Source of the DNA: Closterium sp. Naga37s-1
Lineage: Eukaryota; Streptophyta; Zygnematophyceae; Desmidiales; Closteriaceae
Reading direction: 5' to 3'
Assembly (NCBI GenBank): GCA_947471745.1
Contig: CANJKZ010000927.1
Span: 1,186,501-1,250,500, forward strand
Length of the DNA stretch: 64,000 nucleotides
Shown here: piece after piece, positions 33,598 through 44,919 of the stretch
Layout of the letters: each line of letters starts with the position of its first letter
How positions within the stretch are numbered: the stretch's first letter is position 1
Notes under the pieces: generated by a model
Told to the model about the DNA's origin: nothing
The model's database searches: none
The model's input: only the letters and a program-made list of their open reading frames with translations
Made by a program: the position numbers and the translations under genes

Positions 33598-36500
33598 TCA
33601 GTGGTCCTCTCCAAAGTAGGCAAAGTCAGCTGCAGAAAGAGAAGTCACCTCGCGTGGTGCGTGGTTGACGCCCTCGGTAAAACGAATTTGTGCACGACGA
33701 CAAACAGTGCGAGCCTGCTCACGTTGGTGGACCAGAGAAATCCGTTTGTAGAAGTTGGTCTCAAACAGCAGGGGAAGAGAATCTGTAGCACCACTCAAGT
33801 CGCGGAGTTGGGACGCCCCTTTGCGGCTGCATTGACGAAGGAAGTTGTTGAACGAAGAGCCGAAGCAACCGAAGGTTTCGATGACAAGGGGAAACAGTTT
33901 GATGTCTGGACGGTCATGAAGTGCTGCAGCATAGTGGGTGGTCTTCTCACTTTCACGAGTGGCTGCTGCTGAAACAATCACCGTAGCTGCGTTGGAGTGC
34001 GGAAACCCCTTTTGTGGATCAGTAACAGAAACATCCAAGGCCCAGGTGGTACCAGAGCTAATGTCGCGGCACGTGATGTCTGTGCGGCGGCCAGGCAGGA
34101 GATGCTGGTCTTCCATCTGCGCAGAGAACCCAAGCTCCAAGACAATGCGATGAACTTCTCGTTTGATTGCGTCGTGCACCTTAGTAGGCTCGTTGTTGCT
34201 AGGGCAGCGAAGGACATGAGAATGGATGGAAGGATCGGTGAACGGGGAGTTGCAGGTGCAGGTGAGCGAAGATGAAAGGTGAGGGAGAGGAAGGCCTAAG
34301 CGGATAGCTGCTGCAATGCGCCATTCAGTCTCTGAAAGCTGCATGTGCGGGGAGGATGGAGCCACTGTGAGCCAGTCACCTGCATGCGGGCCCTGCAAAG
34401 AGGTTAGACGAGCAAGGCGAAGCGGGGACGTTACTGTGAGAGGGAGTAAATCGGCTTCGAGGTGTTGGGAGAGATTAGTAAAGAGTTTAGGAGGGTAGCC
34501 CGATTGAAGCACAGGCCATGATGGGAAGCGATCACGAATGTCTTTGGGAAGCATGGTCATGGTGGATGAGATTGAAGGGTCGAGGAGGTTAATGGAGTCC
34601 GTGGTGACGTAGGGGCGGAAAAGAGGAGCACCATCAGTGATGAAGTGGGTGGATAAGGTCGAAACTGTCTGCGCCCAGCTACAGAGGTAACTGAGGGGGG
34701 CGATGGATGCAGAGCTGCGAATGCCGAAGCCACCTAAGCGGATAGGGAGCGAGGCTTGGAGGCGGGCCGATGTGGACTGTTCAGAGGTGGGATTCCAGTA
34801 CTCAGAGCCCAGGAGCTGAGAGAAGTGGCTGAAAATGGTGCTGTCCCATGAAGAGAGTAGCTCTTGGATTTCGGGAAAAGGTGCGACAGTTCGGAGGAGG
34901 AAAGAAGGTCGGGCAGTGATGCATAAGGAAAGGATCCGTGAGGCAATCTGTGGGTCCTGCAGTTGATGCAGTAAAGGGAGGGAGGTAGTGAAAGAATCAA
35001 GTTTGTCACGAACTGTAGAGATGATGTAACCGTCGGAGCCAGTAGGAACGCCGGCGACAGTGAGACCGTTTGCAGCGATGGAAATACCCGGGGGCGGAAT
35101 GCAGTGTTCAGGCAGGTCCATAGGGGCCCATAAAGAGCACTTAGAGGGTTGGACTGTAAGGCCGAGAAAGAGAAGGCGGGAGGTAAAGTCAGTGTATGCG
35201 GCAAAGACGTCTGAGGGAGGGCCGACCAAGTAGGTATCGTCTGCGTATGAGGTAATGAAAATTGAGGGAGACTGCTGCTGGGTTGGTTGGATGGCTAGCT
35301 GCTGTGTTAGGGCATAAAGGAAAGGGCCACAAGGGTCGCCTTGACGAACACCAGAAGCTGACTGGAATGTGTGGAGAAGGGGGCCGCTGCGGTAGTGGAG
35401 AGGTGAAGGGGTGAAGTAGAATAGGCGGAAGAAGGGAATGAGACTGGAGAATGGGGAGCGCCTTAGTGCCTCAAACATGGAAACCCGGTTGAACGAGTTG
35501 AACGCGTTTGCAACGTCCAGCTGAAGCACCACCCAGTCTGGATGAAGGGAGAAGGCGGAGCACACTGCGTGCGACATAATCTCGATCCCGGCCGGAACTG
35601 CTACGCCAAATTGAAGGTGAGGAAGGAATGTCTCTCGCATCTGCTGCTTAAAAAGGAGAGTGATGCAGCGTGAAAGGAGGCGTGGTAGCACTTCCCCAAT
35701 GGCGATGGGACGTACACCACCTTGCGGTTTCTGCAGGGCCACGAGGTTCGAAGCGGTGTAGAAAGGCCTGACTGCAGGTGGAAGGTCACCCTGCAGCCAG
35801 TTCTGGAATACGTGGAGGAGAGAAGGGAGATGCTGCTGGTGAGAAAGAAACGTGTCCCTGAGGTGCTCAATGAACCACCCAGAAGGTCCAGCAGCTGTGC
35901 CACGGGGGGCGGACTGTAGAGCGGCATGGAGACAGGGACGGTGAGCTGTGGTGCGGCTGCAGGAGTGAAGCTGTGTACCCAGTCAGGAATCTCTGCTGCA
36001 GCAGGTGGGTGCTTGGAGCTGAGGGCAACAACTGTTTCTGATGATGGGGGAGCTAGCTCGCCAGCTTCCAGTGCTGCCAGTGACCGCGACCAATCCCCGC
36101 ATTTCGCAAACCGCTTCGCACGGTTGAGACGAGCCTGCTGCGCTGTAGAACGTGCTGAAGCCATGTGCAGAGGTCTAGCGGCTGGAGTGGTTGCAGCTAC
36201 GGCTTCGCTGAAAAGAGAGTGCCAGTCACCAGTGATGAAGCGGCGCGCTAAGGCAGCACATGAAGAGGTAAGGGGCTGTGTGGGAGCAGCGGCAGATGGT
36301 AGGCGCAGCAGGAGACGCGGAAATGCCAAGAGAATGAGGTGTGCAGCGATGTCAGAAGGATGCTGTGCAAGGCGGCGCAGTGGAATGAGAAGTGCATCGA
36401 GAATGAGGAGTCGGATGCGGGAGGGGATTCGGCGGAGAATAGGGCCAGGTAAGACTGCTGGGCTGAAGAAGGAAGGCCAATCCCAGGAAGGAACGGCCTC

Positions 36501-37238
36501 CCAAGTGGCTTGAGGAATTGCAGGTCGATCTACGGCTGCAGGCGCCGAGGTTGGGGCTGATGAGCGGGGGGGAGGAGGCCGAGCAGCTTGCTGACGTGTG
36601 GCGGTGTTGCGAGAGCAGGCTGGAAGGTGACGGGCCAGCGAACCTGAGTTGGCAAAGGTGCGTCGACATGTGAGGCAAGAATTAGGAGGTAGTGGGTTAT
36701 CGGAGGTTGATAAGGGCGGTCAGGGTTGCGGGCATGGCTGCGTAGAGTGAGGAGTAGGTGAAGGAGGAGGGGGATCTCGAGAAGGTGAAGCAGCAGTTTC
36801 ATAGTGTGATAGTGGGTGCATGTTGTCGGCAGGGGCTGTGGGAACAGGAGCATCTGCTGTAGTCGTCGGTGGAGGTGTTGAGGTAGATGAAGGATGGGCA
36901 CGGGACGTCGAGGGCTGAGGGTGAGAGGTTTGAGGCCGTGATGGAGACGGAGAGTCAGGAAGGGTGGCTTTAAGGACGTGCTGGAGAATCTCCTTTTGTT
37001 TCTCCAAGACAATTTCTGGCGCTGTTGTTGGCTGAGGTTGCTGGGAGGGAGCAAAAGATGATTGAGGCTTAGGAGTAGGGGGTGGTGCAAGGCTTGATGA
37101 GGAGGTCGAAAGAATCGCAAAGGCTGGGGTTTGTCGCGAACGGGCAGGCGGGCGAGGAGACGTGGGTTCAGAGTCTTGGGCACCACGGCCCCTTTTGCGG
37201 CCTGTCATTGAGTAAGGAATTGGACTGGTGGCAAGCAA
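33598..37238 (-). pseudogene. non-LTR retrotransposon ORF: zinc finger, RT, CCHC, restriction-like endonuclease
   Basis: Read on minus from ATG 37238 or 37208. A Ser/Pro-rich, low-complexity N-terminus leads to a zinc finger, C-x2-C-x12-H-x3-C, at about 36620-36685. A helical region (RLNRAKRFAKCGDWSRSLAAL) follows. RT then runs from GPSGWFIEHL through KPQGGVRPIAIGE, LDVANAFNSFNR, SGVRQGDPCGP and the catalytic YADD (near 35240). A CCHC motif, C-x-C-x11-H-x3-C, lies at about 34190-34250. The end has a PD-(D/E)XK-like endonuclease (RTDITCRD, ALDVSVTD) at 34020-34090. This order matches site-specific non-LTR elements such as R2, CRE or Utopia-like groups, which prime at endonuclease-cut targets. 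Two defects are seen: an in-frame TGA at about 36717-36720 and a one-base frameshift near 35930. The 714-codon RT-endonuclease half is fully open. Confidence 0.8.
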
Positions 37239-37774
37239 AATGATTTTGGAGGTAAAGGAAGCATAAGAAATGAGGTGGAAAGTGTAGTCTTTGTTTCAGG
37301 GAAGAAGTTGGTGTAGCGAGGAAGGTCACGAAAAGTGGCTGGGGAGAAGCACAAGCGCGAATGTGAGGTTGGCGAAGAGGCGGGAAGTTGGGTTGGTGGG
37401 GAGGCGGAAATGCACGTCGGGGGAAGGGGGGGTTCGCGAATCTGATGTTCGTGCAGCGAGTGGTAGAAACTGATGGTGGCACCGTGCTGTCCTCTGCTGC
37501 TCAACACAAAGCTCAAACCACGCCGTTGCAAGGAAGACTCCACTCTGCGCCATGCACTAATAGCCTGCCGGATAAGCACTAGTTTCGTAACAACGTGCGC
37601 CAACACCATCACGGTAGATCCACGATTGTAGTTTCGATCGGCTCGTCGCGTCAAGGTGTCGCGGATTACTAGCAAGTCGTGGCTCAAATGTACGAGTATA
37701 AGAGAAGGTGCAAGGTTGCTGATTCCGCCCTTTAGCGGAGAGTAGTGAGCTTAGCAGCTTTACTTGAGCGAGAA
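37239..37774 (-). promoter_or_regulatory. 5' untranslated leader of the non-LTR element
   Basis: The ~530 bases between the ORF start and the 67-bp array have no convincing coding frame. A diverged array unit is visible at 37757-37800 (GCGAGAAGCTTAGCGAACTA), showing that the array grades into this leader. Confidence 0.4.
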
Positions 37775-39497
37775 GCTTAGCGAACTACTAGGAGAAGCGT
37801 TCTAGCGCTTTTTATACGTGCTGCAGCGAGCTGGAGTGAGAGCGAAGCAAACTACTAGGAGAAGCGTTCTAGCGCTTTTTATACGTGCTGCAGCGAGCTG
37901 GAGTGAGAGCGAAGCAAACTACTAGGAGAAGCGTTCTAGCGCTTTTTATACGTGCTGCAGCGAGCTGGAGTGAGAGCGAAGCAAACTACTAGGAGAAGCG
38001 TTCTAGCGCTTTTTATACGTGCTGCAGCGAGCTGGAGTGAGAGCGAAGCAAACTACTAGGAGAAGCGTTCTAGCGCTTTTTATACGTGCTGCAGCGAGCT
38101 GGAGTGAGAGCGAAGCAAACTACTAGGAGAAGCGTTCTAGCGCTTTTTATACGTGCTGCAGCGAGCTGGAGTGAGAGCGAAGCAAACTACTAGGAGAAGC
38201 GTTCTAGCGCTTTTTATACGTGCTGCAGCGAGCTGGAGTGAGAGCGAAGCAAACTACTAGGAGAAGCGTTCTAGCGCTTTTTATACGTGCTGCAGCGAGC
38301 TGGAGTGAGAGCGAAGCAAACTACTAGGAGAAGCGTTCTAGCGCTTTTTATACGTGCTGCAGCGAGCTGGAGTGAGAGCGAAGCAAACTACTAGGAGAAG
38401 CGTTCTAGCGCTTTTTATACGTGCTGCAGCGAGCTGGAGTGAGAGCGAAGCAAACTACTAGGAGAAGCGTTCTAGCGCTTTTTATACGTGCTGCAGCGAG
38501 CTGGAGTGAGAGCGAAGCAAACTACTAGGAGAAGCGTTCTAGCGCTTTTTATACGTGCTGCAGCGAGCTGGAGTGAGAGCGAAGCAAACTACTAGGAGAA
38601 GCGTTCTAGCGCTTTTTATACGTGCTGCAGCGAGCTGGAGTGAGAGCGAAGCAAACTACTAGGAGAAGCGTTCTAGCGCTTTTTATACGTGCTGCAGCGA
38701 GCTGGAGTGAGAGCGAAGCAAACTACTAGGAGAAGCGTTCTAGCGCTTTTTATACGTGCTGCAGCGAGCTGGAGTGAGAGCGAAGCAAACTACTAGGAGA
38801 AGCGTTCTAGCGCTTTTTATACGTGCTGCAGCGAGCTGGAGTGAGAGCGAAGCAAACTACTAGGAGAAGCGTTCTAGCGCTTTTTATACGTGCTGCAGCG
38901 AGCTGGAGTGAGAGCGAAGCAAACTACTAGGAGAAGCGTTCTAGCGCTTTTTATACGTGCTGCAGCGAGCTGGAGTGAGAGCGAAGCAAACTACTAGGAG
39001 AAGCGTTCTAGCGCTTTTTATACGTGCTGCAGCGAGCTGGAGTGAGAGCGAAGCAAACTACTAGGAGAAGCGTTCTAGCGCTTTTTATACGTGCTGCAGC
39101 GAGCTGGAGTGAGAGCGAAGCAAACTACTAGGAGAAGCGTTCTAGCGCTTTTTATACGTGCTGCAGCGAGCTGGAGTGAGAGCGAAGCAAACTACTAGGA
39201 GAAGCGTTCTAGCGCTTTTTATACGTGCTGCAGCGAGCTGGAGTGAGAGCGAAGCAAACTACTAGGAGAAGCGTTCTAGCGCTTTTTATACGTGCTGCAG
39301 CGAGCTGGAGTGAGAGCGAAGCAAACTACTAGGAGAAGCGTTCTAGCGCTTTTTATACGTGCTGCAGCGAGCTGGAGTGAGAGCGAAGCAAACTACTAGG
39401 AGAAGCGTTCTAGCGCTTTTTATACGTGCTGCAGCGAGCTGGAGTGAGAGCGAAGCAAACTACTAGGAGAAGCGTTCTAGCGCTTTTTATACGTGCC
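37775..39497 (-). repeat. 67-bp tandem array, about 26 copies
   Basis: The unit (for example AACTACTAGGAGAAGCGTTC followed by TAGCGCTTTTTATACGTGCT and a GCAGCGAGCTGGAGTGAGAG stretch) repeats every 67 bases. TATACGTG occurs 26 times from 37813 to 39488 at exact 67-base spacing. Copies appear identical apart from the edges. On the minus strand each unit contains CGTATAAAAAGCGC, a TATA-like sequence facing the non-LTR ORF, and a short inverted repeat AGCG...CGCT. The array could be a promoter monomer array or a young satellite. Confidence 0.95.
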
Positions 39498-40214
39498 TAG
39501 CGCCTAAGTCTCATTTGCTAAGGGCACTACTGGGCTAACTACTCCTATTTTGCCTCTAATACAGATGTTCTCGTTTATAGTCCGACGGATCAACATCGCC
39601 GCGCGCGGACTATGTGCAAAAACCTTCAAACCTGTTACGGGTGCAATGAATCGAAGTAGCGAGAATTGCAATAAGGTGTCAAACGAGTACAAAATGTGAG
39701 CGAAGGCATGAGCGAACATTTACATGCTAAACATGCAAACGGTAACGCGGTGCGTGCGAGCTAGCTAGTGCTATGCTGGAGGCGAGGCTCGGGCTAGTCC
39801 CGAAGCGTAGGCCGACACGGCCAGGCCAGCAGTGCGAGGTTTAGTGAAACAGTGCGCGCGAAGTCGGCAAAGCCCCGTTAGCAATAACGGGCGAACAACG
39901 GCTGCTGCTGTACGCGATGTTGCAAGGCATGCTAAGGAATATCGAGAAAATTCCGTGCACCCCCCTGGAACCCCACCCTCCGCGGACGCTCCTGGCGTAC
40001 CCACTCCCCTTCCCCTTGCCCCCCCTCTCCCTGTATTAATCCGGTTGATCCGGTTGCAATGCGACCCCCGGTTGCAATCCGACCATATCCACTCCTGTAT
40101 TTACTCCGCCTGCAATGCGACCCCCCTCTTACCCCTTTTTTATTGCCGCCCTTCTCTCCTCCCCTTTTCTCTCCCCCGTTCCGTTCTCCGCTACCCCCTC
40201 TGCCTCCCCTGCCC
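39498..40214. other. no recognisable gene
   Basis: This includes a duplicated GGTTGCAATGCGACCCCC motif at 40050-40120. I looked here for a 5' LTR of copia-3 and did not find one. Confidence 0.4.
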
Positions 40215-40560
40215 TTAGTGGCCCCTTAGCCGCCCCCTCGCGGCCCCTCCCACGGCCCCTCGCGGCCCCTTAGCCGCTCCCTAGCGGCCCCACTCACGGC
40301 CCCTCGCGGCCCCTCTATCACGGCCCCTCGCAGACCCTAAGCCGCTCCCTCGCGGCCCCTCTTACGGCTCCTAACGGCCCCTCTCACGGACCCTCGCGGC
40401 CCCTCAGCGGCCGTTCGCGGCCCCTCGCGGCCCCTCTCCCGGCCCCTCGCGGCCCCTTTCACGGCCCCTCGCGGCCCTGTCGCGGCCCCTCGCGGCCCCT
40501 CGTGGCTCGTCGCGGCTCGTCGCGGCCCCTCCGCGGCTCCCTCGCGGCCCCGTTGCGGCT
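40215..40560 (+). repeat. GCGGCCCCTC minisatellite
   Basis: Roughly 30 imperfect units of CGGCCCCTCG with CACGGCCCCT variants. The complementary composition appears in the leader of copia-5 (55690-56160), so this may be the leader of copia-3. Confidence 0.9.
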
Positions 40561-40599
40561 CCCTCGTCGCCCCTACCCGCCGCGGCGCCCTGCCCTAAC

Positions 40600-40975
40600 C
40601 CGCGCCCTGGAGCAGCCGCCACTGCAGCAGCCGCCCCTGGAGCAGCCGCCCCTGTAGCAGCCGCCCTGGAGCAGCCGCCACTGCAGCAGCTGCCCCTGGA
40701 GCAGCCGCCACTGCAGCAGCCGCCCCTGGAGCAGCCGCCCCTGCAGCAGCCGCCCCGGGAGCAGCCGCCACTGCAGCAGCCGCCCCTGGAGCAGCCGCCA
40801 CTGCAGCAGCCGCCCCTGCAGCAGCCGCCCCTGGAGCAGCCGCCACTGCAGCAGCCGCCCCTGGAGCAGCCGCCCCTGCAGCAGCCGCCCCTGGAGCAGC
40901 CGCCACTGCAGCAGCCGCCCCTGGAACAGCCGCCCCTGCAGCAGCCGCCCCTGCAGCAGCCGCGGAGCCCTCGCC
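40600..40975 (+). repeat. CTGGAGCAGCCGCC minisatellite
   Basis: About 24 units of 15 bp alternating CTGGAGCAGCCGCCC/A and CTGCAGCAGCCGCCC. In the plus frame it reads as Ala/Pro/Gly-rich peptide. Confidence 0.95.
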
Positions 40976-41113
40976 CTGCAGTGGTAGCGGCCTCACCGTT
41001 GCCGTCGTCGTACGCCTGCCCTTCTCGCCACTGGTGAGCACTGCCCTGCCCGTGCTGCTGTTACTGCTCCTCTTGTTGCTACTGCTCTTTCTACTGCTAC
41101 TGCTGCTCCTGGC

Positions 41114-41526
41114 GTGGCCAAATGCAGCTCCAGCGCCGTCCACGTGAGTCCCTCGCCCCCCAACAGCTTCGTGAGTGGTACGCTAGTTGGGGTTGTAGGG
41201 GTGGCCGCGCTGCGACTACTGCTACTGCTTCTACTGCTGCTACTGTTGCTACTGCGGCTACCACTGCTCCTCCTGCTCCTGGCGGTGGTCAGATGCAGCT
41301 CCAGCGACGTCCGCGTGAGTCCCTCACGCCCCAGCAGCTTCGTGAGTGGTACGCTACTTGGGGTTGTCGGGGTGGCCGTAGTGGGAATCGTTCTGGCGTG
41401 AGGAGTTCGGGAGCTACTTGTAGTGGCCAGGTGCAGCTGCAGCGTAGTCCGCGAGCGGTCCTTTCGCCCCAGCAGCTTCGTGAGTGGTACGCTCAGCGTG
41501 GAGGGTCACGGAGTACTGCTCGCTGA
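41114..41526 (+). pseudogene. copia-3 gag end with triplicated QLREW module
   Basis: A segment of the type MQLQRRPRESLTPQQLREWY occurs three times, at about 41121-41190, 41293-41353 and 41430-41493. Thr/Ala-rich spacers separate the copies. The segment ends at a TGA (41524-41526) where the family has the first Cys of the zinc knuckle; the rest of the knuckle follows as P-x12-C-x4-H-x4-Y. Confidence 0.7.
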
Positions 41527-44500
41527 CCGTACGTCATTCGCACCGGTGCTCGGACTGGTCAGCCCTGCGGGACGCTTGGTCACGCCGAGTCCCGCTACTT
41601 CGCCCGTCTAAGCGACGTCTGGCATACGGAGTTTGGCGACGCCGCTGAGCTCCCTGACTGGGTGGAGCTGCTTAGGCCGAGGGTAGATATCTATGCTCTT
41701 GACTATGATGCTATCCTCACTGCCATGTATGCATTGCCTACTAGTGATGTGGGTGACTGTTACCTGTGTGTTCCGCCTGACCCGGGCATTGAGGCTGCTG
41801 CTCTAGGTGCTGGTGAGGCTGCTGCTCTAGGTGCTGGTGAGTCTACTCCTCCAGGTGCTGGTGAGTCTGCTGCCCCAGGTGCTGGTGAGTCTGCTCTCTC
41901 AGGTACCACGTCGTCTCAGGTGTTACACACCTTCACCCTTGACTCGGGTGCTTCCCGCTCCTTCTTTCGAGACCGCACCACACTCACGCCGCTTAGTCGG
42001 CCGGTTGCAGTCTCCCTGGCAGACCCCTCTGGGGGTCCCGTCCTTGCCCACTTCTCCACTGTCTTACCGTGTCCGGCGGCCCCTTGTGGCTCCCTGTCAG
42101 GTCTTTACCTCCCCTCGTTCTCTACGAACTTGGTGAGTGGTGCTGACCTACAGGATGGGGGGGTTGACCAGTTCACTCCTGCGCGTCAGCGAGTGACCCA
42201 CTGTACGTGTGCTCGGACGGGCCGACACTTGGCCACGTTTACCCGTCAGCCGGGGTCGAGCCTGTACACACTGACTACTGAGTCTCCTCAGGTAACTGCG
42301 TCGAGTCAGGTGTTTGCTGCAGCGTCCAGGTCTGGTCCTGAGTCTGCCCCATGCTCGTGTCGTCTCCTGTCTCACCAGACTCTCCTCTGGCACCACCGCC
42401 TTGGTCACCCCTCCCTGCCTCGTCTCCGAGGCATGGCCTCTCGTTTCCTTGTCTCGGGTCTCCCCCGGTCCCTCCCTTCTCTTCCTCCGGGGCCTGGCCC
42501 CACCTGCGTTCCCTGCGTCGAGGGGCGGCAGCGCGCCGCTCCTCACTCCTCCGAGTTTCCTCCGACAGAGGCTCCGCTGCAGACGCTTCACATGGACGTG
42601 TGGGGCCCAGCCCGCGTCCGTGGACAGGGTCACGAGCGTTACTTCCTGCTGGTGGTTGACGACTACTCGCGTTACACCGCAGTCTTCCCCTTGCGCAGCA
42701 AGGGTGAGGTCACTGAGGTGTTGATCGACTGGATCCGCGCAGCTCGTCTCCAGCTCAGAGAGAGTTTCGGCTCGGACTTTCCTGTCCTGCGTCTGCACTC
42801 CGACAGAGGCAGTGAGTTTTCCTCTGCCCTTCTGCGAGCCTTCTGTCGTGCACAGGGCATCCGCCAGACGTTCATGCTTCCGGCCTCTAAACAGCAAAAT
42901 GGGATTGCTGAGCGCCGCATTGGTATGGTCATGGACGTCGCTCGTACGTCCATGATCCATGCGGCTGCTCCCCGTTTTCTGTGGCCGTTCGCGGTTCAGT
43001 ACGCGGCGCATCAGATCAACCTTCAGCCCCGGGTCTCCTTGCCGGAGACCTCGCCTACTCTGAGGTGGACGGGGAAGGTTGGCGATGCGTTTGCGTTTCG
43101 TGTCTGGGAATCTCGGGCTTTTGTCCGCGACTTGTCTGTGGACAAGCTGTCCCCCCGTGCTGTTCCCTGCGTCTTCCTTGGCTTCCACCCTGACGCGCCT
43201 GGCTGGCAGTTTTACCACCCCACCTCGCGCCGTGTTCTGTCTTCCCAGGACGTCACGTTTGACGAGTCGGTCCCCTTCTACCGTCTCTTCCCCTACCGCA
43301 CTGCCCCGCTCCCCCCTCCGCCACTCTTCCTCATGCCAGGCGCTGCCTTGGTAGACCCCTTGCCTCCCCAGGTTCCTGCTCCCTCAGGTGTTTCCCAGGT
43401 AGACCCGGTCGAGCCTGTCGAGGTAGCTGTCGACTCTGGTCCTGCGCGAGGTACTGAGCGTGCTGAGCCTGGTGGTGCTGGGTCTGGAGGTACTGCGCCT
43501 GGGGGTGCGGAGCCTGGGGGTGCTCAGCCTGGGGGTGCGGAGCCAAAGGGTGCTGAGCCTGGGGGTGCAGAGACTGTGGGTGCTGAGCCTGGGGGTGCAG
43601 AGACTGCAGGTGCTGAGCCTGGGGGTGCTGTCTCTGGGGGTGCTGGGTCTGGAGGTCCTGAGCCTGGGGGTGCTGCGCCTAGCGGAGTTCTCTCTTCCCA
43701 GCAGCTACGTGAGTGGTACTCTCGGTACTGTCACAGCCTCCGGGGTGCTACTGGAGCTGTTGGCGCTGGTCCTGCTGGAAGTGCTGCTGGTGCTGCTGGG
43801 GGTACTGGAGCTGCTGGGCCTGGAGGTGCTCCCGGTGCTGGAGCTGGCGGTCCTGCTGGTGTTGGCGCTGGAGGTGCTGCTGGCGCTGGTGCTTCTGAGG
43901 GTGCTGGAGTTGGCGCTGCTGGAGCTGGAGGTGCTGCTGGTGTTGGAGCTGGCGGTGCTGCTGGCGCTGGTGCTTCTGAGGCTGCTGGAGTTGGCGCTGC
44001 TGGAGCCAGAGGTGCTGCTAGAGCTGGTGCTGTCGCTGGGGGTACTGGTGCTGTCCGTGCTGTTTCAGGAGGCGCTACGCGGCCGCGGCCGTACTTCGTT
44101 CCGCTCCTTGAGCAGGTTCTTGGTCTCCCGCCTTCTACTGGTCCTCCTCCTCCCTTAGAGTGTTCACAGCCTGTCCCGTCGCAGTCACAGTTACAGCTTG
44201 CCTCCCCACTGCCTGCTCCTTCTCCCTACACTGGTCCTACTGGAGGTCTTGCTGAGCGTCGTGCGCCTGCGCCTCGTCCTGCGTCGCCTGTTCGTGCTGC
44301 TCGCACTAGTCGTCGTGTTCCGCGTCAGCGTCCTCCTGCGGTCCCGGGCACGCACCAGATGGCACTGCGTCCTTCCACTGCTCCGCAGCGTGTCCCTTTG
44401 CCGTCTCCTCCTGAGTCCTCTCTTCCTGCTCTTGCTGACCCGGAGTCGGACTCTCTTCGTGCTGCCAGTCCTACTGTCACGCGTCTCCTGGCTACTGTTG

Positions 44501-44919
44501 TCACTGACCCTTCCTTTGAGTCCACTGCTGCGTCTGCCTTAGTTGCTGAGTTGGTTGACTTCGCTGCTCACTGTCGTCTAGACTACGCTGCTAGTCTTGT
44601 TGCTGAGTCTGAGTCTGTCTGTCCTCCGTCCGTCGGGGGTGAGTGTGCTCTTAGCACGGACGTCCTTGAGGACAGGCAGGAGGAGTTCCAGTGTTTTGCT
44701 GCTGCTTTGCCTCATCTCGTGTCCATGCTGATTGCCCCTGAGGGAGACCCGGATGCACCAGACATCCTGACTCCGCGCTCTAACGCAGAGGCGATAGAGG
44801 GTCCCTACTCCTCTCAGTGGCAGTCAGCCATGGACGCAGAGATGGCTTCCTGGAAGTCCACAGGCACCTACGTCGACGAGGTTCCCCCACCTGGGGCGAA
44901 CATCGTCAGTGGCATGTAG
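41527..44919 (+). pseudogene. copia-3 polyprotein: protease, integrase, linker
   Basis: This is an open frame of ~1130 codons. Protease site TFTLDSGASRSFFRD at about 41931-41975. Pre-integrase HHRLGHPSLPRL at about 42393-42430. Integrase LHMDVWGP, LHSDRGSEF and QQNGIAERR, with all three catalytic residues present. VWESRAFVRDLS marks its C-terminal part. The linker holds AEPGG pentapeptide repeats (43460-43680), a LSSQQLREWYS peptide (43690-43722) and Gly/Ala repeats to 44060, then the Ser/Pro block before RT. It ends at TAG 44917-44919, where copia-4 and -5 have TGG (Trp). Confidence 0.85.

Noticed and set aside
37775-39497. CRISPR array
   Set aside because: The 67-bp units are contiguous and identical with no unique spacers, and the genome is eukaryotic.
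39498-40214. 5' LTR of copia-3
   Set aside because: No TGTCA start, TGTAGTGGGGT block or primer site was found; the 5' end is treated as missing.
42148-43218. Minus-strand open frame of 356 codons
   Set aside because: Antisense shadow of the copia-3 integrase.
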